A stretch of 22,467 bases of DNA from an uncultured Collinsella sp. (lineage in GTDB: Bacteria > Actinomycetota > Coriobacteriia > Coriobacteriales > Coriobacteriaceae), in contig CAUDQR010000030.1 of assembly GCA_958451615.1 (NCBI GenBank), positions 1 to 22,467 on the forward strand, given 5' to 3'. Below the pieces are notes generated by a model. That model searched no databases. It had not been told where the DNA came from and saw only the letters and a program-made list of their open reading frames with translations. Of the stretch, positions 10,297-19,100 are shown piece by piece (position 1 is the stretch's first letter; each line of letters begins with the position of its first letter). The translations under genes were made by a program, and so were the position numbers.

Positions 10297-10605
10297 TTAT
10301 GCCTTGGCGACCAGGTCCTCCGCCTGCTTGAGGACCTTGGCGCCATCGCAGCTGCCGTAGGCAACCGGATCGATTACGGCAACGGGAGCTTTGCCGTCAA
10401 CGACTTTGGTGAGCTTGCGCTGAAGATGGCGGACCTGCGGGCCAAGCAGCAAAACGTCAAAGTTTCCGAGTTCCTCGGCAACCTGGCCTTGCTCGACGGC
10501 CCAAATCTTGTAATCATCCTTGCCCTGGGCCTTAGCGGCCTCCTCCATCTTGCTCACAACGAGCGAGGTGCTCATACCAGCACAGCAAGCCAACATGATG
10601 TTCAT
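10297..10605 (-). CDS. celA: PTS cellobiose/beta-glucoside-specific EIIB
   Basis: The cytosolic EIIB domain passes phosphate from EIIA to the incoming sugar through a cysteine. The 102-residue product starts MNIMLACCAGMSTSLVVSKM; C8, in the CAGMST loop, is the expected phosphorylation site, with a second cysteine directly before it. The later FDVLLLGPQVRHL and the VAVIDPVAYG segments are typical of the lactose/cellobiose EIIB family, and the length is normal. AAGGAG lies six bases before the ATG. It sits 63 nt after the EIIA gene. Confidence 0.97.
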   Translation of the reverse strand: MNIMLACCAGMSTSLVVSKMEEAAKAQGKDDYKIWAVEQGQVAEELGNFDVLLLGPQVRHLQRKLTKVVDGKAPVAVIDPVAYGSCDGAKVLKQAEDLVAKA

Positions 10606-10668
10606 AACGGACTCCTTTCAAAAGCGCTCATCTTGGGCGCCCGATTGACCAAACTCGGTATTTTAGGG

Positions 10669-10989
10669 TTACTTGCCCTCGTACTTATCGCGATAAAGCT
10701 CGATAAAGCGCTCGGCAAAATCACTCGCCATGATGGCCATCGTCAGATGGTCTTCGGCATGGATCAAGATGATGTTGATATCGACGGTATTGCCGTTCGC
10801 TTCAGCCTGAGTGAGCTCGAACTGCATCTTGTGGGCAGCGCTCATCTCGGACTGCGCCTCGGCGAGCTGTTTCTCGGCCTCTTCGAAATCGCCATCATGG
10901 GCGGCGTCGATTGCCATGAGCGCGGCGGACTTGGCGTTGCCCGCATGCAGGATGATTTGAAGGGCATTTTCATATTTGCTCTCGTCCAT
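10669..10989 (-). CDS. celC: PTS lactose/cellobiose-specific EIIA
   Basis: EIIA receives phosphate from HPr and hands it to EIIB. The 106-residue all-helical product carries the active-site segment DINIILIHAEDHLTMA with phospho-acceptor H77 and the metal-binding D80 expected for the lactose/cellobiose trimeric EIIA. The N-terminal part (ILHAGNAKSAALMAIDAAHDGDFEEAEK) also fits. AAGGAG stands six bases before the ATG, and the gene begins only 12 nt after the stop of the regulator gene, so the two share a transcript. Confidence 0.97.
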   Translation of the reverse strand: MDESKYENALQIILHAGNAKSAALMAIDAAHDGDFEEAEKQLAEAQSEMSAAHKMQFELTQAEANGNTVDINIILIHAEDHLTMAIMASDFAERFIELYRDKYEGK

Positions 10990-11001
10990 CGGTGTCTCCT
11001 T

Positions 11002-12933
11002 CTACTCGTTGTTGTCTGTTTTTCCATACATATTCAAAAGCTTGACGACGGTCTCCCATCGTTGGTTGTCGACAAGCCCCTGGATAGCCTCTTTGCTGGT
11101 AAGCATCTTGGCCATACTGCGGTAGAAACGGTCAAGCTTCTTGTCCTTAGCCTTTGAGACTGATACTAGAAAGACCGCCCGCACCGCTTGCCCGTTCCAT
11201 TCGACCGGCTCGCGCAGCAGTCCAACGCAAACAAACGTCTCGTCCGTCACGGCCTTGACCGAATGGGGCATGGCGACCTGATTGCCAAAACTCGTCTGCG
11301 CGAGTTCCTCGCGACGCATGACCAGCTGCTTAAACTCGTCAGGCACGTTACGCATGGCGGCGACCTGCTCGCATAGAATTGAGATGACCTCGTTCTTGTC
11401 TGCAGCGACCATATCGGAGACAAAAAGGTCAGCCGAAAAATAAGGTGCAAGGTCACCGGTAACATTTGCACCGGCAAGAATCTCACGAACATCGTGCATA
11501 TCATCGGCATCGAGAAAGAAGCTCACCTCGCGCACGGGCACCGGAAGCGCTCGATGCAGGGGCACCGTGGTAAAAACGTAATCGATACCCGTCATATCAA
11601 TACTGTCGACATGGGAGGCATCGCAGGTCACAATCTTGTCCACGAGAGCACCGAACTCTTGGCGGTATCGGTACTCAAGGAGCTTGGCGCTTCCCTGTCC
11701 GCTCGCGCACACTACGAGGATATTCTTACGCGGGACCTCGCTCTTCTGGCGCTCAAGCGCCAAGGCGAAGGCGAGTGCGATATAGCCGATCTCGTCATCC
11801 GAAAGACGACTACCGTAGTGCTCGGCAAGGATGACCGACGAATCGAGTGCCATCGAATACGCGAGCGCGAATCTCTCCTTGATATCGGCAAGCAGCGGAT
11901 TATCGATATGCATGCGATATTTGAGACGCACGGCAAGCGGAACGATATGACGCGCGAGGTTCATGCGGAGCTCAAGATCGCCGCGAAAATCAAAGTGATA
12001 GGAATCCCAGATGCACTCGAGCATCTCAGTGACCACATCCCAAACCTCGTCGGAAATTACGAGACCTTCATCTGCACTGTCGGAACTAGCATACAGAGAT
12101 TGCTTTCCCGCAAGGTGAATGGCGATGTAGGCAACCTCCTCCTCTGGGAGCCGAATGTCGAAAGCTTTCTCGATACGCAAAGCCACACAACCGGCCACCG
12201 CAAACTCGCGCGCTGTACGCAGCTTCTCAATATGTTCGGCTTCGAGCGGGACGTAGCACTGCTCGCGGATTCGCCAAATGGCGACCGCGATATGAACCAG
12301 CAAGTTTTGATAGGCCGCTGAGTTGATTTGGAAGCCTTCCTCGGCAATGACCTCATTCACACAGGTGGCAATCGTGTCGAGGGTCACCTGGTTCTGAGAA
12401 TCGCTCTCACGATGCTCTGCAAGCTTGTCGAGCGTAATGCTTGCCAAGCAGAGGCGACGCGACATCTCCGAGCCGCTCACGCGAATCCCGTAATGAGGAC
12501 GCCGTTCAAGCTTGAGATCGAACTTGGCCAGCTGTGCCTCAACCCGCTTGAGATCGCCTGAAATAGCATTGCGGGATACATAGAGGATCTCCGAAAGATC
12601 GTCCAGGGTGATCCAGTCGACGCGACTCAACAGGTCGTTCAGCAAGTACTCAACGCGCCCCTCGCTCGTAGAGGGAATTGACTTGAGACCCCCATTGGAT
12701 GCATCGTCCTTGATCGAGCGGTATGCGTCGCAATCGCTGATATTGAGGGTATAACCCCCGCCACGGTGTTTATGGATATGGGCCTGAGGCTCGAGGACAG
12801 CGTTGAGCTTCTTGACATAAGTACGAATCGTGCGATCGCTCACGCCAAACTCTTCGCAAAGACGAGCGGGCGAAACATCGTGATTAGCCTCTATGTAGTC
12901 AAGTACTTTTTGAACCTGTGAATCTAACACCAA
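11002..12933 (-). CDS. licR: LicR/BglG-type transcriptional activator with PRD, EIIB and EIIA domains
   Basis: This is a multidomain DNA-binding regulator controlled by PTS phosphorylation. The 643 residues run: an N-terminal helix-turn-helix (ARLCEEFGVSDRTIRTYVKKL, about 23-43), a second HTH-like segment (ISGDLKRVE region, about 107-135), PRD1 (about 190-285, with H214 and H273), PRD2 (about 300-400, with H329), a EIIB-like domain with C409 in LVVCASGQGSAK, and an EIIA-like domain with H557 in NQVAMPHS. In PRD2 the usual second histidine appears to be replaced (EIGYIALAFALALE). The start is TTG at 12933, seven bases after GGAGG. It leads the beta-glucoside operon, so it likely activates itself and the downstream genes when the substrate is being imported. 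Confidence 0.93.
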   Translation of the reverse strand: MVLDSQVQKVLDYIEANHDVSPARLCEEFGVSDRTIRTYVKKLNAVLEPQAHIHKHRGGGYTLNISDCDAYRSIKDDASNGGLKSIPSTSEGRVEYLLNDLLSRVDWITLDDLSEILYVSRNAISGDLKRVEAQLAKFDLKLERRPHYGIRVSGSEMSRRLCLASITLDKLAEHRESDSQNQVTLDTIATCVNEVIAEEGFQINSAAYQNLLVHIAVAIWRIREQCYVPLEAEHIEKLRTAREFAVAGCVALRIEKAFDIRLPEEEVAYIAIHLAGKQSLYASSDSADEGLVISDEVWDVVTEMLECIWDSYHFDFRGDLELRMNLARHIVPLAVRLKYRMHIDNPLLADIKERFALAYSMALDSSVILAEHYGSRLSDDEIGYIALAFALALERQKSEVPRKNILVVCASGQGSAKLLEYRYRQEFGALVDKIVTCDASHVDSIDMTGIDYVFTTVPLHRALPVPVREVSFFLDADDMHDVREILAGANVTGDLAPYFSADLFVSDMVAADKNEVISILCEQVAAMRNVPDEFKQLVMRREELAQTSFGNQVAMPHSVKAVTDETFVCVGLLREPVEWNGQAVRAVFLVSVSKAKDKKLDRFYRSMAKMLTSKEAIQGLVDNQRWETVVKLLNMYGKTDNNE

Positions 12934-12947
12934 CGTTTCACCTCCCC

Positions 12948-12974
12948 GTATCTATCTGACAATTAGAAAGATAC
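12948..12974. promoter_or_regulatory. Inverted repeat ahead of licR, candidate operator or leader hairpin
   Basis: GTATCTATCT (12948-12957) and AGAAAGATAC (12965-12974) form 10-bp arms with one mismatch around GACAATT. The repeat ends three bases before the licR GGAGG. A weak promoter lies beside it on the minus strand: TTGTGG, 17 bases, TTGTAT, whose -10 overlaps the repeat. It is well placed for control of the whole operon by LicR itself, but binding is inference. Confidence 0.55.
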
Positions 12975-13049
12975 AAGGTTTATGAAAGGTGTTCCACAAT
13001 CCCGATTTCCCCAGAAGTCGGAAGTCTCTTGGGTGGAAACGGAAACTGT

Positions 13050-13730
13050 CTAGCGCATGAACGGGTTGCACATGAGTTCACGCGCCATAGTGGTCGAGGG
13101 ACCGTGGCCAGTCAAACAAACGGTATCGGGTGGAAGCATGTGGGCGAGCTTGGAGAGCGAGCGCAGAATCGCTGCCTCGTCGCCACCGGCAAGATCGGTG
13201 CGGCCGTGGCTGCCCGGGAATAGGGTGTCGCCCACAAAGGCAATGTTCCTCTGCTCAGTGGCGGCGAACAGAACGATGCCGCCCGGTGTGTGCCCGGGCA
13301 CCTCAATTACCTGCAGGCAAATGTCGCCCAGCTCAATGGTGTCGCCCTCGGCAAGCAGCCGCGTCGGCTCACCTGGATCGGGCGTCTCGATGCCCCACAT
13401 CGCTCGCTGCTCCTCGATATTCGCATGCGGCACTGCTGCGTCCTTGCCACACAGCTCGTACAGGGCGTCGGCGCCAACGGCGGCCCGAACTCCAGCGACA
13501 CCGCCAACATGGTCGGCGTGACCGTGCGTGCAAACGGCGCCGAGCACCTGCACATCGGGGTGTTCGGCTCGAATATGCTCCACCAAGCGCTCGCCTTCCC
13601 ATGCGGGGTCGATAATCACGCACTCATTGTCCGAAATGACAGCATAGCTATTGGTCTGAATGGGACCGTTTACGAGCGTCTCGATCTCGACCGATCCCTT
13701 GGGAGTTAAATCCAAGGACACAGCACTCAT
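13050..13730 (-). CDS. Metallo-beta-lactamase-fold hydrolase (glyoxalase II-like)
   Basis: The 226-residue product has the full metal-binding set: THGHADH (H69, H71, D73, H74), H147 in VPGHTPGG, D168 in FVGDTLFPGSHGRTDL and H209 in LTGHGPST. This matches small hydroxyacylglutathione-hydrolase-like proteins; thiolester or similar ester hydrolysis is likely, but the substrate is unknown and glutathione is not expected in such anaerobes. AGGAG stands six bases before ATG. It lies downstream of rel on the same strand, a common neighbour in other Gram-positives, with an 84-nt gap that holds a strong hairpin. The next 116 nt separate it from licR. Confidence 0.92.
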   Translation of the reverse strand: MSAVSLDLTPKGSVEIETLVNGPIQTNSYAVISDNECVIIDPAWEGERLVEHIRAEHPDVQVLGAVCTHGHADHVGGVAGVRAAVGADALYELCGKDAAVPHANIEEQRAMWGIETPDPGEPTRLLAEGDTIELGDICLQVIEVPGHTPGGIVLFAATEQRNIAFVGDTLFPGSHGRTDLAGGDEAAILRSLSKLAHMLPPDTVCLTGHGPSTTMARELMCNPFMR

Positions 13731-13751
13731 GCCCCTCTCCTCTCTATAGAA

Positions 13752-13777
13752 CTCGAGGCATCAAACGATGCCTCGAG
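13752..13777. terminator. 11-bp perfect hairpin between rel and the MBL gene
   Basis: CTCGAGGCATC and its exact inverted copy flank a 4-nt loop. In the minus direction it is followed by TTCTATAG, a weak T tract. It would end or reduce rel transcription before the hydrolase gene. Confidence 0.6.
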
Positions 13778-13814
13778 TGTAGCGAATATCGATAATGTGG
13801 CACGTTCGTCGCGA

Positions 13815-16175
13815 CTAAACGCGACGCTTGAGCTGAGCTCCACCCTCACCCGGCATCAGACGGCGTGCGTCATAGACCGAGTCGACACTGCTGATGGAAG
13901 CCAGCAGCGGATCCAGACCACTCGCGTCCGAAATCTCGACCATAAAGCGCAGGGTTGCAATACCCTCGCGGTTGGTCGACGTGGCGGCAGAAAGGATATT
14001 GCCGCCCGCATCGCCAATGGCAATGGTGACATCCTTGAGAAGGCCCATGCGGTCCAGGCACTCGACCACGATCTCAACCTGGAACAGGGTATCGGCAGCG
14101 CCGTCCCACTCAACGTCAATCATGCGCTCGGGGTGTTCCATAAGACCCTTGACGTTGGGGCAGTTGGCACGGTGCACCGAGACGCCGCGGCCGCGCGTGA
14201 TGAAGCCCACGATATCGTCGCCCGTCACGGGGTTGCAACAATGCGCCAGACGAACCAGCAAGCCGCTGTTGCTCTCGCCCTTGACGATGATACCGTTGCT
14301 GGCGCTCTTGCCACGCTTTTGGGGCTTGCGGTTGGATCCGCGCGCGGGCTGCTTCACGACCTCGGCAATGGCCTCGGCCTTGGCGAGCTGCTCCTCGGGC
14401 TTGGGATCCAAGATCTGCTCGACTTTGTTGCCCACGGCACGCGGGGCGACTTTGCCCGCCCCAACGGCTGCGAACAGGTCCTCGAGCTGCTTGTAGTTAA
14501 ACTGCTCTGCCACGGCATTGAGCGCACGCGTAGATCGCGGCGTAGAGATGCCGTACCCGCGCTTGCGCAGGTCCTTGGCCAGTATATCGCGGCCGGCGGC
14601 AGCGTCATCGTCTTTGGTCGCGGCAGCGAAGTAACGGCGAATCTTCGACTTGGCCGAAGGTGTCTTGACGATCTTGAGCCAATCGCGCGACGGCTTGGAA
14701 CTCTTATTGGTCAGGATTTCAACGCGGTCGCCCGTCTTGATCTCATGCGTGAGCGGCGCGACCGCACCGTTGATCTTAGCGCCGACGCAGTGGTTGCCCA
14801 CCTCGGTGTGAACGGCATAGGCAAAGTCGAGCGGCGTGGAGCCGGCACGAAGCGCCATGACCTCGCCCTTGGGCGTAAAGACAAAGATCTCCTGGTCGAA
14901 GAGGTCGACCTTCAACGAGTGCAGGTATTCCTTGGCATCGGTAATCTCATCAGACGCTGCCCAATCGAGCGAATGCTTGAGCCAGTTTATCTGGTCGTCC
15001 AGACGCTGGGCATCATTGGTCTTTGAAGCAGACGATCCGCCCGACTTCTTGTACAGCCAGTGGGCGGCGATGCCGTACTCGGCCTGCTCGTGCATCTCGT
15101 AGGTTCGAATCTGAATCTCGAGCGGACGGGCCGTGGGGCCGATAACCGTCGTATGAAGCGACTGATAGTTATTGACCTTGGGCATGGCGATATAGTCTTT
15201 AAAGCGACCGGGCATGGGGTGCCACAGCGTATGCACCGCACCGAGCGTGGAATAGCAATCGCGCACCGAATGAGTGATGACGCGCAGCGCCACCAAGTCA
15301 TAAATCTCGGAGAATTCCTTGCCCTTGCGCTTCATCTTTTGGTAGATGGACCAATAGTGCTTGGAACGGCCGTTGATCTGGAAGTCTTCCAGGCCAATGC
15401 GGTTGAGCTCGTCGGTGAGCGTCTTGATGGTCTCGGCCAGATAGCGCTCACGGACCTCGCGCGACTCCGCCACCATGCGTGCGATGCGCTGGTAGGCATC
15501 GGGCTCCAGGTAGAAGAAGGACAGGTCCTCGAGCTCCCATTTAATGGAGCTCATGCCCAGACGGTCGGCCAGGGGCGCATACACGTCCATGGTCTCGCGA
15601 GCCTTAAACAGGCGACGGTCCTCACGCAGGGCCGCAAGGGTGCGCATGTTGTGCAGGCGGTCGGCAAGCTTAACGATGATGACGCGGATGTCCTTGGACA
15701 TGGCGAGGAACATCTTGCGCAGCGTGAGGGCCTGTTTCTCGTCCATGCTGTCGACTTCGATGTTGGTGAGCTTGGTCACGCCATCGACGAGCTCGGCCAC
15801 CGTATCGCCAAACAGGTCGGAAACATCGGCAAGCGAGGTCTCGGTATCCTCGACGGTATCGTGCAGCAGCGCGGCGCACACCACGTCACAGTCCATCTTG
15901 AGATCGGCCAAAATGATGGCCACCTCGACGGGATGGTTGATGTACATCTCACCCGAGCGGCGCTTTTGGTTGCAGTGCTTCTCGGCGGCAAAGCAGTAGG
16001 CTTGCTCCACCTTGGAGAAGTCGTCCTCATTCATATATTTGAGGCACAGACGCTCCAACTTGTCGTAGCTGTCCGCCATAATCTCGGGCGGCAGCTCATC
16101 GGCATGCTTATAGTGCTCCATCTCCGAGAACGGCTGGAGGGCGGAATCATGGGCGGTACGGGCTGCGGCATCCAT
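13815..16175 (-). CDS. rel: Bifunctional (p)ppGpp synthetase/hydrolase Rel
   Basis: Rel makes and degrades the stringent-response alarmone (p)ppGpp on starved ribosomes. The 786 residues follow the RelA/SpoT plan: hydrolase HD domain with H81 and ALLHDTVED (H105, D106), later KLADRLHNMRTL; synthetase domain with GRSKHYWSIYQKM, EIYDLVALRVI (D293), YIAMPKVNNYQSLHTTV and EIQIRTYEMH; TGS domain (IFVFTPKGEVMALRAGSTPLDFAY); helical and zinc-finger region with HCCNPVTGDDIVGFITRGRGVSVHR; and a C-terminal ACT domain (LLKDVTIAIGDAGGNI). The intact HD motif marks it as bifunctional. It starts 15 nt after recJ, with a GGGGA upstream of ATG, so it is probably cotranscribed with it. Confidence 0.97.
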   Translation of the reverse strand: MDAAARTAHDSALQPFSEMEHYKHADELPPEIMADSYDKLERLCLKYMNEDDFSKVEQAYCFAAEKHCNQKRRSGEMYINHPVEVAIILADLKMDCDVVCAALLHDTVEDTETSLADVSDLFGDTVAELVDGVTKLTNIEVDSMDEKQALTLRKMFLAMSKDIRVIIVKLADRLHNMRTLAALREDRRLFKARETMDVYAPLADRLGMSSIKWELEDLSFFYLEPDAYQRIARMVAESREVRERYLAETIKTLTDELNRIGLEDFQINGRSKHYWSIYQKMKRKGKEFSEIYDLVALRVITHSVRDCYSTLGAVHTLWHPMPGRFKDYIAMPKVNNYQSLHTTVIGPTARPLEIQIRTYEMHEQAEYGIAAHWLYKKSGGSSASKTNDAQRLDDQINWLKHSLDWAASDEITDAKEYLHSLKVDLFDQEIFVFTPKGEVMALRAGSTPLDFAYAVHTEVGNHCVGAKINGAVAPLTHEIKTGDRVEILTNKSSKPSRDWLKIVKTPSAKSKIRRYFAAATKDDDAAAGRDILAKDLRKRGYGISTPRSTRALNAVAEQFNYKQLEDLFAAVGAGKVAPRAVGNKVEQILDPKPEEQLAKAEAIAEVVKQPARGSNRKPQKRGKSASNGIIVKGESNSGLLVRLAHCCNPVTGDDIVGFITRGRGVSVHRANCPNVKGLMEHPERMIDVEWDGAADTLFQVEIVVECLDRMGLLKDVTIAIGDAGGNILSAATSTNREGIATLRFMVEISDASGLDPLLASISSVDSVYDARRLMPGEGGAQLKRRV

Positions 16176-16190
16176 CGAGGTCCCCTTCCC

Positions 16191-19100
16191 CTAGGCCCGC
16201 GGTACGATCGGGCGGTTAACTTTGGCTAGCATATCAGAAGCGCACGAATCGAGCGCCCAACTCCGGAAAGCCGAGAACTCCATGCGCGAACGCAAGCCCT
16301 CCAAATAGCGAATTGACCTGCTCAATTGCACACGGCCGGGGTTTTCGGCCATCGCGATGCGACGGGTGTCGTCAAACCCCGAAACGCGACAGAAACCAAG
16401 CTCTTCGAAGATTCCCAGGCCACTTTCCACCGAGCGCTCGTCGACCGGCGTGCGAGCATCGATGGCAAGGCACATCTGCGCGATGTCGATATCGCTTGCG
16501 CAGAATGAATCATCCCCGGTCTTACCGCGGTTGGAGCGCCACATGGTCTGCAGCGCACGATAGAGTGTGACGAGTTCGTCGCGCTCGGGTGCGTAGCAGT
16601 CGAGCAGGCGCTCGTTGATGCGGGCGTCGCGCGACGAATAGAGCAGGTGGATCACGGCGGGCTGTCCGTCACGACCGGCACGCCCGCTCATCTGGTTGAA
16701 CTCAATGGCGCCAAACGGCATGTGGTACAGCACGACATGGCGGATATCGGGCAGATTGACACCCTCGCCAAAGGCGGAGGTCGAAACGATGCAGCTGAGG
16801 CTTCCGTCTCGGAATGCTTCCTCCACGCGGCGGCGATCGGAGCGCGCAAGCCCCGCGTTATAGAACGCGATATGGGTTGCGCAATCGGGCACACGCTTGC
16901 GCAACGTCTTGGCGAGCGCCACGGACTGGTCGCGCGAATTGACGTAAATGACGGTCTTCTCCCCCGTCGCCACGATCGACACCAAACGGTTCTCGCGGCT
17001 CGCAAGGTCGCGGTCGTCCTCGAGCTGCAGGTTCTCGCGCACCGTCTCGTCGACCACCGTGCGAGTAATCGGCAGCATGCGGGCAAGCTCGGCCACGACC
17101 GGAGCCGTCGCGGTGGCCGTCGCAGCCATAACAACCGGGTCGCCCAGGGCTTTGAGGATATCGGGCATGTCGAGATAGGCGCTGCGGTCGCCGCCCTTGG
17201 CAAGGCCGGCGTGGTGCGCCTCATCGATAACGACAAAGCCGATGCGGCCCGAACGCGCGAAGCGGTCACGGTGGATAGATAGGAACTCGGGCGTCGTGAG
17301 CACGATACCGGTGCGGCCCGAAGCTAGGCCGGCGAACACATCATCGCGTGCGGCCTCCACGGTCTCGCCGGTCAGCACGCCAACGCCAATGCCAAGCGCT
17401 GCCATCGTCGACGAGAGGTGATAGGCCTGGTCGGCAACGAGTGCGCGCAGCGGATAGACAAAGATGCTCGCACGCCCTCGAAGGACCGCCTCGCGCGCGG
17501 CGTGCACATGGAAGATGAGCGACTTACCACGTCCCGTCCCCATAACGGCCAAAACGCTCTGGTGGTCGGCGAGCGCGTCGAGTGCCTCGACCTGCGCGCG
17601 ATGTGGCTGGTTCGAGCCGATAAAGCTATGGATAAGCGAGCGCGTGAGCTCGGTATAAGAAAGCTGGGCGAGCGTCTCGCGTTTACGCGACTCCAGGCGC
17701 AGGCCAGAATCCGCCGGCTGCACGCCGCGGCGAAGCTCGCATGCCGGATCGTCGATATTGGACGCCGCGGTATCGCGCACCAAGACATCTTTGATCATGA
17801 GCTTGGGCTTCACGCGTCCCTGCCAATGCTCGGCCACGGCCTCGAACACCAAGTCGACGGCGCTGTCGCAATTGATGAGCCTATCGATCTGCGGCACGCG
17901 GAACATGATGGCCGGCACACTCGCGGCGCCATCGGTCGCCACGAAGCGCATGTGTTCGCCGGTTTTGCCCACCACGGCGCGATCACACATCGTCACGCCC
18001 TCGGCGGCCAGCAACGGCACCTTATTGCCCTGGCCAAACGGCTCAAGACGGGAAATCTGCTCGATGGTCTCGATATTTAACTCGGAGAGGTCGACGGTGG
18101 CGGCAACCTCGTCAGTGTCCTCAAAGTCCTCGGCGGGAAGCTCCGATAGCACGGCCGAAAGGCGACGACGGAACTCGTCGAGCTTGGACGCCTCGATGGT
18201 CACGCCCACCGCACCCGCATGCCCGCCGCGACGAATCAGCAGATCCGAGCAGCGTTCTACGGCGTCGAACAGGTTGACCTTGCCCACCGAGCGACCCGAT
18301 CCGCGCGCAACGCCGTCCTCAATCGAGAAGAGCAGAGCCGGCACGTGATAACGGTTGGTCAGGCGGCTCGCTACGATACCCTTGACGCCCTCGTGCCAGC
18401 CCTCGCCACCCACGACGATTGCGCGACCGCCGTCATAGGTCTCCTCGACCTTTGCCATGGCGTCGCGTGTGAGCTCCGCCTCGATCTCGCGGCGCTGACG
18501 GTTGATTTCCTCGAGCTCGGCTGCCAGTGCACTTGCCTCGATAGGATCGCGGGCAAGTAGCAGGTCGAGCGCCAGCTTTGGATCAGCCATGCGGCCGGCA
18601 GCATTCAGACGAGGGATGAGCGAAAACGACAGGCCGTCGGCCGTAATGGTAGAAAGGTCGGCCTTGGCAAGTGCGGCAAGCGCGATATAGCCGGGACGGG
18701 CCGTCGCGCGCATCTGCTGGATGCCCTCGGCGACCAGTGCGCGATTCTCGGGCGTGAGCGGCATCATGTCGGACACGGTGCCCAGCGCCGCGACCTCGAT
18801 CAGCGAACGCCAATACGACGGCTTGCCCAAACGCTCGCCCAGGACCTGCACCAGCTTGAGTGCCACGCCGGCACCGGCAAGCTCGCGCGAGGGACCCTCG
18901 TCCTCGAGCTTGGGGTCGGTCAGGGGCACGCCCTGCGGCACCTGGTCGGACGGCTCGTGATGGTCCGTGACCACCAAATCGATCCCCAGGCTCTCCAGAT
19001 AGGAGACTTCTTCCTTGGCGGCAATACCGTTATCGACGGTCACGATCAGCTGAGGGCGAGTGAGCTCGTTAACGCGGTCGAGCGCCGCGCGCGAAAGACC

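Noticed and set aside
15060..16229. 389-codon plus-strand open frame
   Set aside because: Fully antisense to rel, with no motif and no ribosome-binding site; rel has all domains intact.
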